Assembly: GCA_001898405.1 (NCBI GenBank)
Contig: MKTW01000001.1
Location: 558,001-622,000 of the forward strand
DNA length: 64,000 bases
Origin: Sphingobacteriales bacterium 44-61
GTDB taxonomy: Bacteria > Bacteroidota > Bacteroidia > Chitinophagales > Chitinophagaceae
Direction of reading: 5' to 3'
The number at the start of each line of letters is the position of its first letter. The first letter of the stretch is position 1. The notes beneath the pieces are model-generated. The model was not told where the DNA came from. It did not search any database and worked only from the letters and a program-made list of their open reading frames with translations. Of the stretch, positions 28,501 to 38,000 are shown piece by piece. The position numbers and the translations under genes were made by a program.

Positions 28501-30959
28501 CCGGCACAGGTACCGTTATTCGGTTGACGGCTGACGGCTGCGGCTCTCCATCCCGGGTTACCATTTATGCGAGCCCTTACCGTTACCCAATAAAGCGAAT
28601 CTTTTGAAAGGCCACTGAATGTATATGAGGTAGCAGTAGTGGTAGCAACCGGTACCATTTCATCACCCCGGAGCATCATCACTTCATAATCGGTGGCATC
28701 AGCAACAGCGCTCCAGTTGATGGCAATATATCCTTCGCATTGAACAGAAGCCAATGTAACAACCGGTGTTCCTAACACAACAAAATTGTTGCTGATGCTT
28801 TCCTGGCCTGTTCCATTGTGCACTAACCGGACCCTTGCCTGATCAGTAGAGCCTGCAGGAACAACCCATGCATATTGACGCTGGCCTGCTGCAATATTAC
28901 TGGCAATCGTTACCGGCCAGGTGGCTCCTCCGTCTGTTGAATATTGCAAGGAAAAATCGTTGCCGGAATTTCCATACGCATCCCAGCTTATGTACAATTG
29001 GTCGCCCGCCGAAAGATGTTCTCCTCCCATAGGATATATCAATGTGGTGGAGGCAGGAATGGTATCATATACCAGGAAGTAACTGTACTGACTGCTAAGA
29101 GGGATATTGGTTCCCTTCACCCTGAATGTGTAAGTGCCGGCACCAGGATTGTCTATTACTACCTGCTCTATATTATTTATATGGTCTGCCCCCCTTGTGG
29201 CGCTATTGGCAACATTCGCCGGGAGAGTATCTAATATGAACGGAAGGGTTGTAACAGAAGATGGATCATCCACTTCAAGGTCAAGATCATTAATCAACGT
29301 ATGCGAAGACAACATGGCTGCAGGCTCATCATTCCAGTACAGCATTACTTTAAGTTGAGCAATACCGGCAGGAAGGGTAACGGTATGTGTAGTGGAAGCT
29401 GCGACATTAACCGTTGATTCAAAGAAATTATTATTCTCCAGCATTTTTACAGAACGCAACAGGTTCATCCGCCCAAATCCATAAAGATAATCAGGCCCCG
29501 GATTGCCCGCATCTGTAGCTCCATTACAAAGCAGCGCTTTCATCAAACCATTTGCAGGATCGGTGTTGGCATGCAACTGGCGATAACGTTGATAAAGCAA
29601 TCCCAATCCTCCGCTTACTGCAGGTGCAGCCATGCTCGTGCCTGAAGTAGGCCCATAAATATTCACGGGGTAAGAAGAATATACATTCACTCCCTGGGCC
29701 ATGATCTCTGGCTTAATTCGTCCATCTGCAACAGGTCCTTTACTTGAACCGGCAGAAACTATTCCTAATTCAGAAACATTTCCTACAGATATTACATTCT
29801 TTGCACTTTGATACGACCCGTATACCGTATGATAGCCCGCAGGATAGGGTGGGCAATTGGATGAACCACTATTGCCTGCAGCAAACACATTCTGCAGATG
29901 AGGATAAGCCAGCGCCATTTCGTCCATCACCCTCGAGTAAAGATCATAAATACCGAATGTCTGGCAATCGGCGCTATTACCATATGAATTATTGGTGATG
30001 ACCATATTATAATCCTGTATATACGCAGGTGCATATGCAAGGATTTTGGAAAATTCCTGGGAAACGATTTTTGCTTTTGGCATATGACCTGCATATTTTT
30101 CCTGCAGCAGGCCTGCACCTGCAGCAACACCTGCAACGAGTACGCCATGATCTCCGGCTGAAAGCGCGGCATGATTAATAAGCCTGCCTGTAAAATCGAC
30201 ATGCCGCAAAAGATTTGATTCATCACCTATACCAATAACCACGCCCTCTCCTCTCAGGTTCCTGCCCCCTGCTATAGAAGATTGTAACACATTTGCCCTG
30301 TCCAGTACCTTGCTTTTATTATTCAGTCCCATATCCGGCCCTGGTGCAGGTTGCATATATTCCACAAAACTCAAACCAGCCAGTTCCTTAAGCCGGTCCC
30401 TTGCTACACGTACAGCTATTACATGATAAGCTTCATAAGGAATGGAGATCACTTCTATTTTACGCAACAGCATTTCCCTGGTCACAGATTCATATGTTAC
30501 TGTTCGCGGATAACTGATCCATACATCCACCATGCCCTGTGATCTCAATGCAGCTATCGGGATATCACCTGTTACCAATGATAACGCCATCTTTTGTTCT
30601 GGTAATAATTCAACAACTGCCCTGGCCTTTACCCTTTGCAATAATTCTTCGGTCAAACCTCCTTTTATTGTGGCGGTGTATGTATTCTGTGGAATGTATT
30701 CCAGCAACTCAATCCCTGTTGCTGCCAGTGCTTTCTTTTCTGCTTCACCCGGCATTTGCTCAAATTGCAAAAGAATAAACCGCGGGGTTGACGTTTTTGA
30801 TGTCAACTGATTCAGTGAAGCGATATGTGTTGAGGTAATATTTCTTGCAGGAATAAAACTTCCCGAACGTAATGCAATAGCATATTTTGAGCTGTCTTGT
30901 GCAAAAGAAGTAAAGGCAACCAGCAAGGCAGCAATAAGGGCAATTGGATAGGTTCTCAT
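25587..30959 (-). CDS. Very large subtilisin-like (S8) protease with T9SS type A sorting domain
   Basis: About 1,790 residues. The signal peptide is MRTYPIALIAALLVAFTSFAQ. The peptidase S8 domain has D in GIGDES (about 245), H in GDHGVLVAG (about 270) and S in SGTSMAAP (about 440), so the triad is complete. Beyond it are jelly-roll, fibronectin-III-like (INWSAVADATDYEV) and CARDB-like modules, then large beta domains. A type A C-terminal sorting domain begins WQVYPNPSKDIFHL and ends FRLVKL. It is probably secreted to the cell surface by T9SS. A further upstream methionine gives no proper leader. The gene is 54 nt downstream of mfd on the same strand, and a Fur-box-like palindrome lies in that gap. 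Confidence 0.9.
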   Translation of the reverse strand: MRTYPIALIAALLVAFTSFAQDSSKYAIALRSGSFIPARNITSTHIASLNQLTSKTSTPRFILLQFEQMPGEAEKKALAATGIELLEYIPQNTYTATIKGGLTEELLQRVKARAVVELLPEQKMALSLVTGDIPIAALRSQGMVDVWISYPRTVTYESVTREMLLRKIEVISIPYEAYHVIAVRVARDRLKELAGLSFVEYMQPAPGPDMGLNNKSKVLDRANVLQSSIAGGRNLRGEGVVIGIGDESNLLRHVDFTGRLINHAALSAGDHGVLVAGVAAGAGLLQEKYAGHMPKAKIVSQEFSKILAYAPAYIQDYNMVITNNSYGNSADCQTFGIYDLYSRVMDEMALAYPHLQNVFAAGNSGSSNCPPYPAGYHTVYGSYQSAKNVISVGNVSELGIVSAGSSKGPVADGRIKPEIMAQGVNVYSSYPVNIYGPTSGTSMAAPAVSGGLGLLYQRYRQLHANTDPANGLMKALLCNGATDAGNPGPDYLYGFGRMNLLRSVKMLENNNFFESTVNVAASTTHTVTLPAGIAQLKVMLYWNDEPAAMLSSHTLINDLDLEVDDPSSVTTLPFILDTLPANVANSATRGADHINNIEQVVIDNPGAGTYTFRVKGTNIPLSSQYSYFLVYDTIPASTTLIYPMGGEHLSAGDQLYISWDAYGNSGNDFSLQYSTDGGATWPVTIASNIAAGQRQYAWVVPAGSTDQARVRLVHNGTGQESISNNFVVLGTPVVTLASVQCEGYIAINWSAVADATDYEVMMLRGDEMVPVATTTATSYTFSGLSKDSLYWVTVRARINGNPGWRAAAVSRQPNNGTCAGTISDNDLKMDAILLPAVPGRKYTSTELSSAVNIQVRIKNLDNAVTVGNIPVRYIVGAGPAVQETIINPAIAAGGTYSYTFTVPADMSAIGDYPVKVSVSYPGDAVSANDTLSFLFKQLDNPAINLATDFLDDIEAAPVQSYTTRQTGLISLDRYDFVGSTQYGRVRSFVSSGIAYSGDRALTLDAERYNAAGTTDSLTATFNLQGYNVPTDDIRLDFYFKQHGQVSNAANKVWVRGSDLDPWIAAYDLFANQEIAGVFKRSPSIELKSLLMAGGQNYSSSLQVRWGQWGQILTSDNETGAGYTFDDIHLYKVTDDIQLVAIDTPVAASCGLDAAVPVGISVRNSASTTINNIPVRLQIDGGVVINEIIPSIPANTTTTYTFTATANLATSGSHTVKTWVALPSDSYRLNDTAIVVLMNSPIVSSFPYLQNFEAGDGNWYADGIRSSWQYGTPASPRINKAASGTRAWKTRLYGNYNDAEFSYLYSPCFDISSMTNPTLSFSLALDLEDCNAKLCDEAHVEYSADGKNWIKLGTMGAGTNWYNKNYSDNQVWNIENYTRWHVATIPLPTGFSRLRLRFVLHSDPYTSREGIAVDDIHIYDKQYEIYDGPPYTSNAVNQPAVNGNNWIDFTDAGKVIASINPAGQDLGSTDVQAYIFTGPVRNKHNQYYHNRNITIKPTQTVLPDSAIIRFYFTDAETELLLNAGGCALCSKPVSAYELGITKYDDATKTLENGDLSDNATGDWLFITNAVKVPYDKGYYAEFRAKDFSEFWLNNGGPDHNQSLPVELISFTATKQSNKEVKLDWITGSEANSSYYDIELAKGNTALNQDAFTPIGRVASLNSPNGGRYGFTDKENNKSGIRYYRLRMVDQDGGFRYSAIRPVVFDEEISWQVYPNPSKDIFHLICQANAGENIDIRIHDVNGRQVRRIQQQASGFVQKIELNLSGTEYAKGVYLLEARAAGKLKTFRLVKL

Positions 30960-30998
30960 AAGTATCGTTCTGACCTCGAAGATAATAAATAGATAACG

Positions 30999-31016
30999 GA
31001 TAATGATTATCAATTA
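30999..31016. promoter_or_regulatory. Fur-box-like palindrome upstream of the S8 protease gene, shared motif copy 2
   Basis: GATAATGATTATC (30999-31011) matches the core of the Fur consensus on one strand. The longer TAATGATTATCAATTA (31001-31016) is 14/16 identical to 22224-22239. It lies 40-57 nt upstream of the S8 gene ATG and touches the mfd stop codon. Regulator assignment is inferred. Confidence 0.4.
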
Positions 31017-34000
31017 TTTGTTTTCGAATGCAAAACGGTGCATTCCGGAAAGGAACCGGTGCAGCTCTTCCATATCCTTTACTGGCTGGGCAACAAGCAG
31101 GAACAGTTTGCCTGTCTGACGCAGCTTGGCTTTATTTGTGCCCGTTTGAAGGTATTGAATGATCTTATTGAATAATTCGGATTCGAAATAAGGAGAATCA
31201 GGGCGATTGATAAAGTGGCAACGCAGCACTTCGTCTTTCAACGACATTTTTTCAAATCCCAGATCAACGGCCAGTTTGCGGCAGCGGACCGTAATGAAAA
31301 GATCTTCTACCTGTGATGGTATCGGGCCAAAACGGTCGGTCAGCTCTTCACGCATCTCCAGCAGTTCCTCTTCCGTTTCGGAATTATCCAATCGTTGATA
31401 AAGGGAAAGTCTTTCCGTGATGCTTTCCACATATTCATCAGGTATCAGTATCTCCAGGTCTGTGTCGATAGTACAATCCTGTACAAAATCGTCCTGTTTC
31501 GCAATTTCTTCCTTGAACAGTTCCTTGAATTCGGTACGCTTCAGTTCCTTGATCGCTTCTTCCAGTATTTTCTGATACATCTCAAAACCTATCTCTGCCA
31601 TAAAGCCGCTCTGTTCCCCACCCAGCAGGTTGCCTGCACCACGGATATCGAGATCTCGCATGGCGATCTGGAAACCGCTGCCCAGTTCACTATGCTGTTC
31701 CAGGGTTTGAAGGCGCTTTCTTGAATCTGCCGGCAATGTGCTCATCGGGGGCGCCAGTAAATAACAGAAGGCTTTTTTATTGCTGCGGCCTACACGTCCA
31801 CGCAACTGGTGAAGATCACTCAGGCCAAACTGGTGGGCGTTGTTGACGATGATAGTATTCACATTCGGAATATCCACGCCGCTTTCAACGATATTGGTAC
31901 AAACCAGCACATCGTATCTCCTGTCGATAAAATCCAGGATCTTTTCTTCCAGTTCATGTCCTTCCATTTGCCCGTGGGCAAAACCAATGCTCAGGTCAGG
32001 ACAAAGCCCCTGTATAATTGCTGCCATTTCAGACAGTCCGCTGATACGGTTATAGATAAAGAAGACCTGCCCGCCGCGTTCTGTTTCATAATAGATCGCA
32101 TCGCGGATAAAATCCTGGTTGAATACCTGCACTTCGGTTTGTATCGGTTGGCGGTTGGGTGGCGGAGTATTAATAATGCTCAGATCGCGTGCGCCCATCA
32201 GGGAAAACTGCAGGGTACGGGGGATAGGCGTAGCTGTAAGCGTCAGGCAATCCACTGTGGTGCGGATGCTTTTGATCTTTTCTTTATGTGCCACACCAAA
32301 TTTTTGTTCTTCATCCACGATCAGCAGTCCCAGATCTTTGAATTTAACTTCCTTGCCTAAGATACCATGAGTACCTACCAGGATATCGATCTTCCCTTCT
32401 TCCAGTTTCTTCAGTGTTTCCTTTTTTTCTTTAGCTGATTTGAAACGGTTGATATAATCTACTGTCACCGGAAAATCTTTCAGACGGTCACTGAATGTTT
32501 TATAATGCTGAAAAGCAAGGATGGTGGTAGGCACCAGCACTGCAGCCTGCTTACCGTCTACACAGGTCTTGAATGCTGCGCGTATCGCTACTTCCGTTTT
32601 GCCAAAACCTACATCTCCGCAAACCAACCGGTCCATCGGTGAAGGAGATTCCATATCCTTCTTCACATCTGCTATTGCTTTGCTTTGATCAGGCGTGTCT
32701 TCATAAATAAAAGAAGCTTCCAGCTCAGTTTGCATATAGTTGTCTGGCGTATGTGCAAAACCTTCCTGTGCTTTCCGCTGTGCATACAGCTTGATCAGGT
32801 CAAACGCAATCTCCTTGACCTTTACCTTGGTCTTTTCTTTCAGCTTGCTCCACACATCGCTACCCAGCTTATTCACTTTGGGCACACTTCCTTCCTTGCC
32901 GGTGTATTTAGCTATTTTATGAAGCGAGTTGATATTGACATAGAGAATGTCATTATTCTTGTAAAGCAATCTTACCGCCTCCTGCAAGCGTCCGTTCACT
33001 TCCAGTTTTTGCAGGCCGCTGTACACACCTACTCCATGATCAATATGCGTTACATAATCTCCCGGCTGCAGTTCGCGCAGCGTGCGGAGAGTTAATGCCT
33101 TGCTTTTATTGTAAGCCTGTTTTACTTTATACTTATGATAGCGCTGGAATACCTGGTGGTCTGTATAGCAAACCAGTTTCAGTTCTTCATCAATAAACCC
33201 TTCATGTATGGAAGTGGTTATGGGATTGAAAACGACAGCTGCATTCAGATCATCAAAGATCGTTTGCAGCCTTTCCAGCTGTTTGGGGTTTTCAGCAAAA
33301 ATATTGAGCTGAAATCCTTTGTCTTCCCAGCTTTTAAGATCTTTAATAAGCAGATCGAATTGCCGGTTGAAAGCAGGCTGTTCTTTTGTTTTGAATTCGA
33401 TCTCAAAAGGAGCATATGATGCAGGGAAACTGTTTGCATAACCAAAGCCTACTACATGCCGGCCGGTCAGTTTTTCTTCATACACAGCGGCTGTAATAAA
33501 ATCATTGGCCGATACTTCTTTTTTTACCAGCCTGTCTTCTTCCTCAGCTTGTTCTTTACGTGCGCCCGAAGGCCAGCTTTCCTCTGTATGCCCTGCAATA
33601 AATGCTGCCAGTTCTTCCTCGCCTTCCAGCAATTTCTCTTTGCAGATCTCATAATCCTGCAGCCAGACAATCGTATTGGGTGAAAGAAAATCAAAAAGCG
33701 GTACTCTTTCCTCTTCTTCAAATTGGGTGTCTACATTGGGAATGATACTGACCTGCAGCAGTTTTCTTTCACTCAGTTGTGTTTCCGGATCTACAATGCG
33801 GATGGAATCCACTTCATGCCCGAAAAGTTCAATACGGTATGGTTTCTCATTGCCAAATGAATAAATGTCGAGAATGCCTCCACGAAGGGCAAACTGTCCT
33901 GGTTCATACACAAAATCCGTCCGTTCAAAACCATATTCAGCCAGTTGCAGCAGCAATTTTTCCAGGTTCAGATTATCTCCAGCTTTGATATAAATAATAT

Positions 34001-34430
34001 TGGAAGAAAGCGTGCCCGGCACTACCACTTTTTCAAATAATGCTTCGGGGTAAGTGACCAGCACTTTTTTATTGCCTCCTGCTGCAATCTTGGTCAATGC
34101 TTCTGTACGCAGCATAACGTGCGAAGAGTTCAGCAGCCGGTAATTCTTTCTGTTCTTAAAAGAAGAAGGGAAATAAAAAATATCCAAAGCCCCTGTCAGG
34201 TTTTCCAGGGTATTATGAAAATAGGCAGCTTCTTCTGCATCATTCAGGATAATAAGGTGGTTGAGCTGCGAACAGGAGGGATGCAAAAATGCGGCGGCTG
34301 TCACGAATTCGGGCGAGCTGCCGTTGAGGCCTGCGAGATAAATTTTTTGGGATTGGGAAAATGAGAGCCTGTCCGCCAATTGAAAAAGGCGGGGGGTGTT
34401 CTGATACTGCTGCAACAATTCCTGGGTCAT
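31014..34430 (-). CDS. mfd: Transcription-repair coupling factor
   Basis: Mfd removes RNA polymerase stalled at lesions and recruits UvrA. About 1,138 residues. The N-terminal UvrB-like region contains YFPSSF and RGGILDIYSFG. The RNA-polymerase interaction domain has GDYVTHIDHGVGVYSGL. The RecG-like translocase has Walker A GDVGFGKTE (about 605), DEEQ (about 705) and TATPIPRTL. The C-terminal RGRVGRSNKKAFCYLL, GNLLGGEQSG and UvrB-binding region complete it. The start is fixed by a promoter: TAACTTTG at 34440-34447 lies only 10 nt upstream of the ATG at 34430, so the longer frame starting at 34460 would begin upstream of transcription. The mRNA is almost leaderless. Confidence 0.95.
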   Translation of the reverse strand: MTQELLQQYQNTPRLFQLADRLSFSQSQKIYLAGLNGSSPEFVTAAAFLHPSCSQLNHLIILNDAEEAAYFHNTLENLTGALDIFYFPSSFKNRKNYRLLNSSHVMLRTEALTKIAAGGNKKVLVTYPEALFEKVVVPGTLSSNIIYIKAGDNLNLEKLLLQLAEYGFERTDFVYEPGQFALRGGILDIYSFGNEKPYRIELFGHEVDSIRIVDPETQLSERKLLQVSIIPNVDTQFEEEERVPLFDFLSPNTIVWLQDYEICKEKLLEGEEELAAFIAGHTEESWPSGARKEQAEEEDRLVKKEVSANDFITAAVYEEKLTGRHVVGFGYANSFPASYAPFEIEFKTKEQPAFNRQFDLLIKDLKSWEDKGFQLNIFAENPKQLERLQTIFDDLNAAVVFNPITTSIHEGFIDEELKLVCYTDHQVFQRYHKYKVKQAYNKSKALTLRTLRELQPGDYVTHIDHGVGVYSGLQKLEVNGRLQEAVRLLYKNNDILYVNINSLHKIAKYTGKEGSVPKVNKLGSDVWSKLKEKTKVKVKEIAFDLIKLYAQRKAQEGFAHTPDNYMQTELEASFIYEDTPDQSKAIADVKKDMESPSPMDRLVCGDVGFGKTEVAIRAAFKTCVDGKQAAVLVPTTILAFQHYKTFSDRLKDFPVTVDYINRFKSAKEKKETLKKLEEGKIDILVGTHGILGKEVKFKDLGLLIVDEEQKFGVAHKEKIKSIRTTVDCLTLTATPIPRTLQFSLMGARDLSIINTPPPNRQPIQTEVQVFNQDFIRDAIYYETERGGQVFFIYNRISGLSEMAAIIQGLCPDLSIGFAHGQMEGHELEEKILDFIDRRYDVLVCTNIVESGVDIPNVNTIIVNNAHQFGLSDLHQLRGRVGRSNKKAFCYLLAPPMSTLPADSRKRLQTLEQHSELGSGFQIAMRDLDIRGAGNLLGGEQSGFMAEIGFEMYQKILEEAIKELKRTEFKELFKEEIAKQDDFVQDCTIDTDLEILIPDEYVESITERLSLYQRLDNSETEEELLEMREELTDRFGPIPSQVEDLFITVRCRKLAVDLGFEKMSLKDEVLRCHFINRPDSPYFESELFNKIIQYLQTGTNKAKLRQTGKLFLLVAQPVKDMEELHRFLSGMHRFAFENK

Positions 34431-34439
34431 AAACGGCGG

Positions 34440-34447
34440 CAAAGTTA
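34440..34447 (-). promoter_or_regulatory. Bacteroidota -7 promoter element TAACTTTG (mfd)
   Basis: An exact TAnnTTTG match on the minus strand. Its position rules against the longer mfd reading frame. Confidence 0.55.
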
Positions 34448-34472
34448 CGAATTCCTGCAACTGGAACCTATC

Positions 34473-34934
34473 CTAATACACCGCGTCATAATCTGCCTTG
34501 AATTCCACTTCCGTCATTTTTCCCTGCGCCACTTCTACCGGGAAAATATTATTCTTCCCATCAAAAAGGTTCGCATAATAATTATCCCCCTTTTTAATAA
34601 AGAGTGAGTAAGTGCCTGGCGGCAGCTTTACCGAAAAAGCGCCGGAGGCATCCGTTTTTACCGTGGTTATCAGGGGGGTGTTCACTTCGCTATAGAAGGC
34701 CGTTATACCTACCCGCTTCACCTGGTCGATGGAAGTGAGTGCGTGAACGTAGAGCTGGGTTTCCAATCCGGCTGGCGTAGAGGGCATTCTGTCGGGAGAA
34801 GGCATCTGGTTGCCTTTTACCAGGTACACGTGCCCTTTTATGCCTGTACGGGAGCAGCCTGCTTTACTGGAAGCCGTAAGGCTGGCAAGGCCCAGGATTA
34901 TTGCGGGAATCACCCAAAAATTGTAGGTTTTCAT
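34473..34934 (-). CDS. Exported carboxypeptidase-regulatory-like domain protein
   Basis: A 153-residue exported protein with an N-terminal hydrophobic leader (FWVIPAIILGLASLTASSKAGC). The cysteine could be a lipidation site, though K at -3 is unusual. The mature part is a beta-sandwich with TDASGAFSVKLPPGTYSLFIKKGDNYYAN, the signature of carboxypeptidase-regulatory-like (transthyretin-type) folds used as surface add-on modules. A similar but shorter protein lies at 38858-39166. It is upstream of mfd, which has its own promoter. Confidence 0.7.
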   Translation of the reverse strand: MKTYNFWVIPAIILGLASLTASSKAGCSRTGIKGHVYLVKGNQMPSPDRMPSTPAGLETQLYVHALTSIDQVKRVGITAFYSEVNTPLITTVKTDASGAFSVKLPPGTYSLFIKKGDNYYANLFDGKNNIFPVEVAQGKMTEVEFKADYDAVY

Positions 34935-35005
34935 TCTTTAAGCGTTTGCAATTAATGTAATTTAGGATGTGCTTTCGCTTTGACCATCAAAACATATTTG
35001 AAAAT

Positions 35006-38000
35006 ATGCGATTTTTTTCAGTACGCTTATTATTATCCGTAATAACAGTTGGCTGTTATCAGTTTTCCTTTGCCCAGGTGAGAACCAATACGGAATTGCT
35101 CAGGCAATCATCCATATTGCAGGCGGCAAAAGAAAAAAGAAATCATGAACAATTGATGACCCTGGCCCGCCAAAAAGGTTGGGACACAGTTATCGCCCGG
35201 CCCAATGGCTATGTGTCCATTCTTGCAGGAATAGATGCTTTTGGCATGCCGCTCTACCTTTCTACAGAAAACAATATCCTGGCGGCAGCTACGATCGGCA
35301 CCACCAAACTCTGGCCCGGTGGCAGCACAGGATTGAACCTTTCCGGCTCCTCCAGCAACATGAAAGATAAGCTGGCCATGTGGGATGGTGGTAAGGTACG
35401 GTCCACACATGTGGAACTGACAGGGAGGGTAAAGCAGACGGATGCCACGGAAAACAGTGATCATGCCACCCACGTAGCCGGCACTATGATAGCCAGCGGT
35501 GTAAACCCACTGGCAAAGGGAATGAGCTTTGGATTGCAGGAACTGTTAGCGTATGATTTTTCAGGCGACAACTCAGAGATGATGGCAGCAGCATCCAATC
35601 TTCTCATCTCCAATCACTCTTATGGATTTAATGCAGGATGGGTTTATAATACCGATGTAAATCCAGCCCGTTGGGAATACTGGGGCTCGGTTGGGTCTAC
35701 CGAAGATTATAAGTTCGGTTATTATTCAGCCGGTACACAATTGTGGGACTCTATTGCGTATAATGCCCCCTATTATCTGATCGTAAAATCAGCCGGCAAC
35801 AGCCGGAATCTGAACGGCCCTGATGTTGGTCAACCTTACTGGCGTTATAACTCATCGAATGTAATGGCTTCAGCAGGCAACCGGCCAGCCGACATCAGCA
35901 GCAACAACAGTTATGATATCCTTTCTACCAACAGCAATGCAAAAAATATTTTAGTGGTAGGGGCTGTTAATCCCATCAGTACTGGTTACACCCGCCCACA
36001 GGACGTGGTGATAGCGGATTTCAGTAGCTGGGGACCTACAGATGATGGCCGCATTAAACCGGATGTGGTAGCAGATGGAGTAGATCTTTTATCGAGCGTA
36101 GCCACTTCCAATACAGCTTATGCTACTTTCAGCGGCACATCCATGTCAAGTCCCAGCGCGGCAGGTTCTTTATTGCTGTTGCAGGAATATTATTCCCAAT
36201 TACATACCGGCACGCTCATGCGCTCTGCCACGTTGAAAGGCCTGGTCATCCATACTGCCGATGAAGCAGGTTCATCACCTGGCCCGGACTACCAGTTTGG
36301 CTGGGGCCTTATCAATATGCAGAAAGCAGCGGAGGTGATCACTTCCAATAATACAAAGCACCTAATACAGGAAAATATCCTGGAAAATGGAACCAACGAT
36401 GCCGATACAATACAGGTTATCGCTTCAGGAGATGGTGTGATTCGCGCCACTATTTCCTGGACAGACCCTAAAGCAACAGTAGAACCTGAAGCAACTGCAT
36501 TGAACAATCCAACGAAGAAACTGGTAAACGACCTTGATCTCATTATTAAAAAAGGAGCAACTATTTATCGCCCCTGGACATTGACTCGCTCCACCCCCAG
36601 TGCTGCTGCCACCCGTGGCGATAATACACTGGACAACGTGGAGAAAGTAGAATTGACAGATGTGGTGCCTGGCGATAGCTATTCGATCATCATTAATCAT
36701 AAAGGCACATTACAAAGAGGATCACAAGCCTATTCACTGATCGTAAGCGGTGTTGGCGGACAAGCCTATTGTGCTTCCGCTGCCACCAATACTGGTGGGG
36801 CAAGAATAGACAGTGTTTCATTCAGCAATATCCACCAAAAAAATCCTGCCGGATGCACATCCTACACCAGCTATACCAACCTTACCGGCAGTATTGAAGC
36901 TGGTCAAACCCTGCCAATATTCGCCCGTCTCAACAGTTGCGATGCAAGTGTTGCTGATAAGATCGTGAAAGTATTTATCGATGCCAATAACGATGGCGAT
37001 TTTGATGACGCAGGAGAAACACTTGCCACCAGCGGTGTGATCAATGGCAATGGTGATTTTACCGGCAATGTCACTATACCTTCATCCCTGACACCGGGTA
37101 AATACGCCCTGCTTCGCATCGTGATGCAGGAAACAAATAATGCAGCAAGTGTTACTGCCTGTGGTTCGTATACCAAAGGGGAAACACAGGATTATCGCCT
37201 GCTCGCTGTTACTCCATCACTCGACTTCGGCATTACGGAATTGCTTTCACCTGAAGCGGGCAACTGTCCTTCTCCTGCACAGTATGTATCCATTCGCGTA
37301 CGTAATTTTGGCAATGCGAACAAAAAGAACATTCCGCTTACAGCGGTAGTAAAACAGGGAGCAACAACCATTGCGACACTGACAGCTACTTATGCAGATA
37401 CTATTTATGCGGAAACAGATGAAGTATATACATTCCAGACACCAGTTGAAATAGCTCCTGGCCAATCTTACATCATTACTGCCAGCACTTCTTTCCCGGG
37501 TGATCAGAATGCTGCGAATGATCAAAGTGTATTCAACCTTATCAGCCGTACGGCAGCTTCAAATCCCACGGCTACAGCAGTTATCTGCGGCACAACTGCC
37601 CAGTTGAATGCTACAGCAGTTTCCGGCGCTCAACCGTATAACTGGTATTCTTCCGCTACTGCCACCACTCCTTTGGCTACGGGCAGCGCTACAAGCACTG
37701 CAACCATTCTTTCAACTTATTATTTAAGTTCAGGTGAAATCAATAAACTGGGGCCTGCCAATAAACAGGTATTTACGGATGGCGGCTACAATGCTTTCAG
37801 CAATAATATCGTGAAGTTCACTGCTTCCATCCCGGTAACGTTGCAGACCGTGCGTTTATATATCGGCAATTCAGGAAAGATCACTTTCATCCTGCGCCAG
37901 ATCGTTTCTGAAAATGCAGATGGTAGTTACACCTATTATCCTATCTCGAGCAAAACGATCGATGTGTATGCTACAGCACCCACTTCACCAGTATTGGGAG

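Noticed and set aside
31809-32360. 183-codon plus-strand frame opposite mfd
   Set aside because: It is antisense to conserved helicase motifs of mfd and has no homolog-like features.
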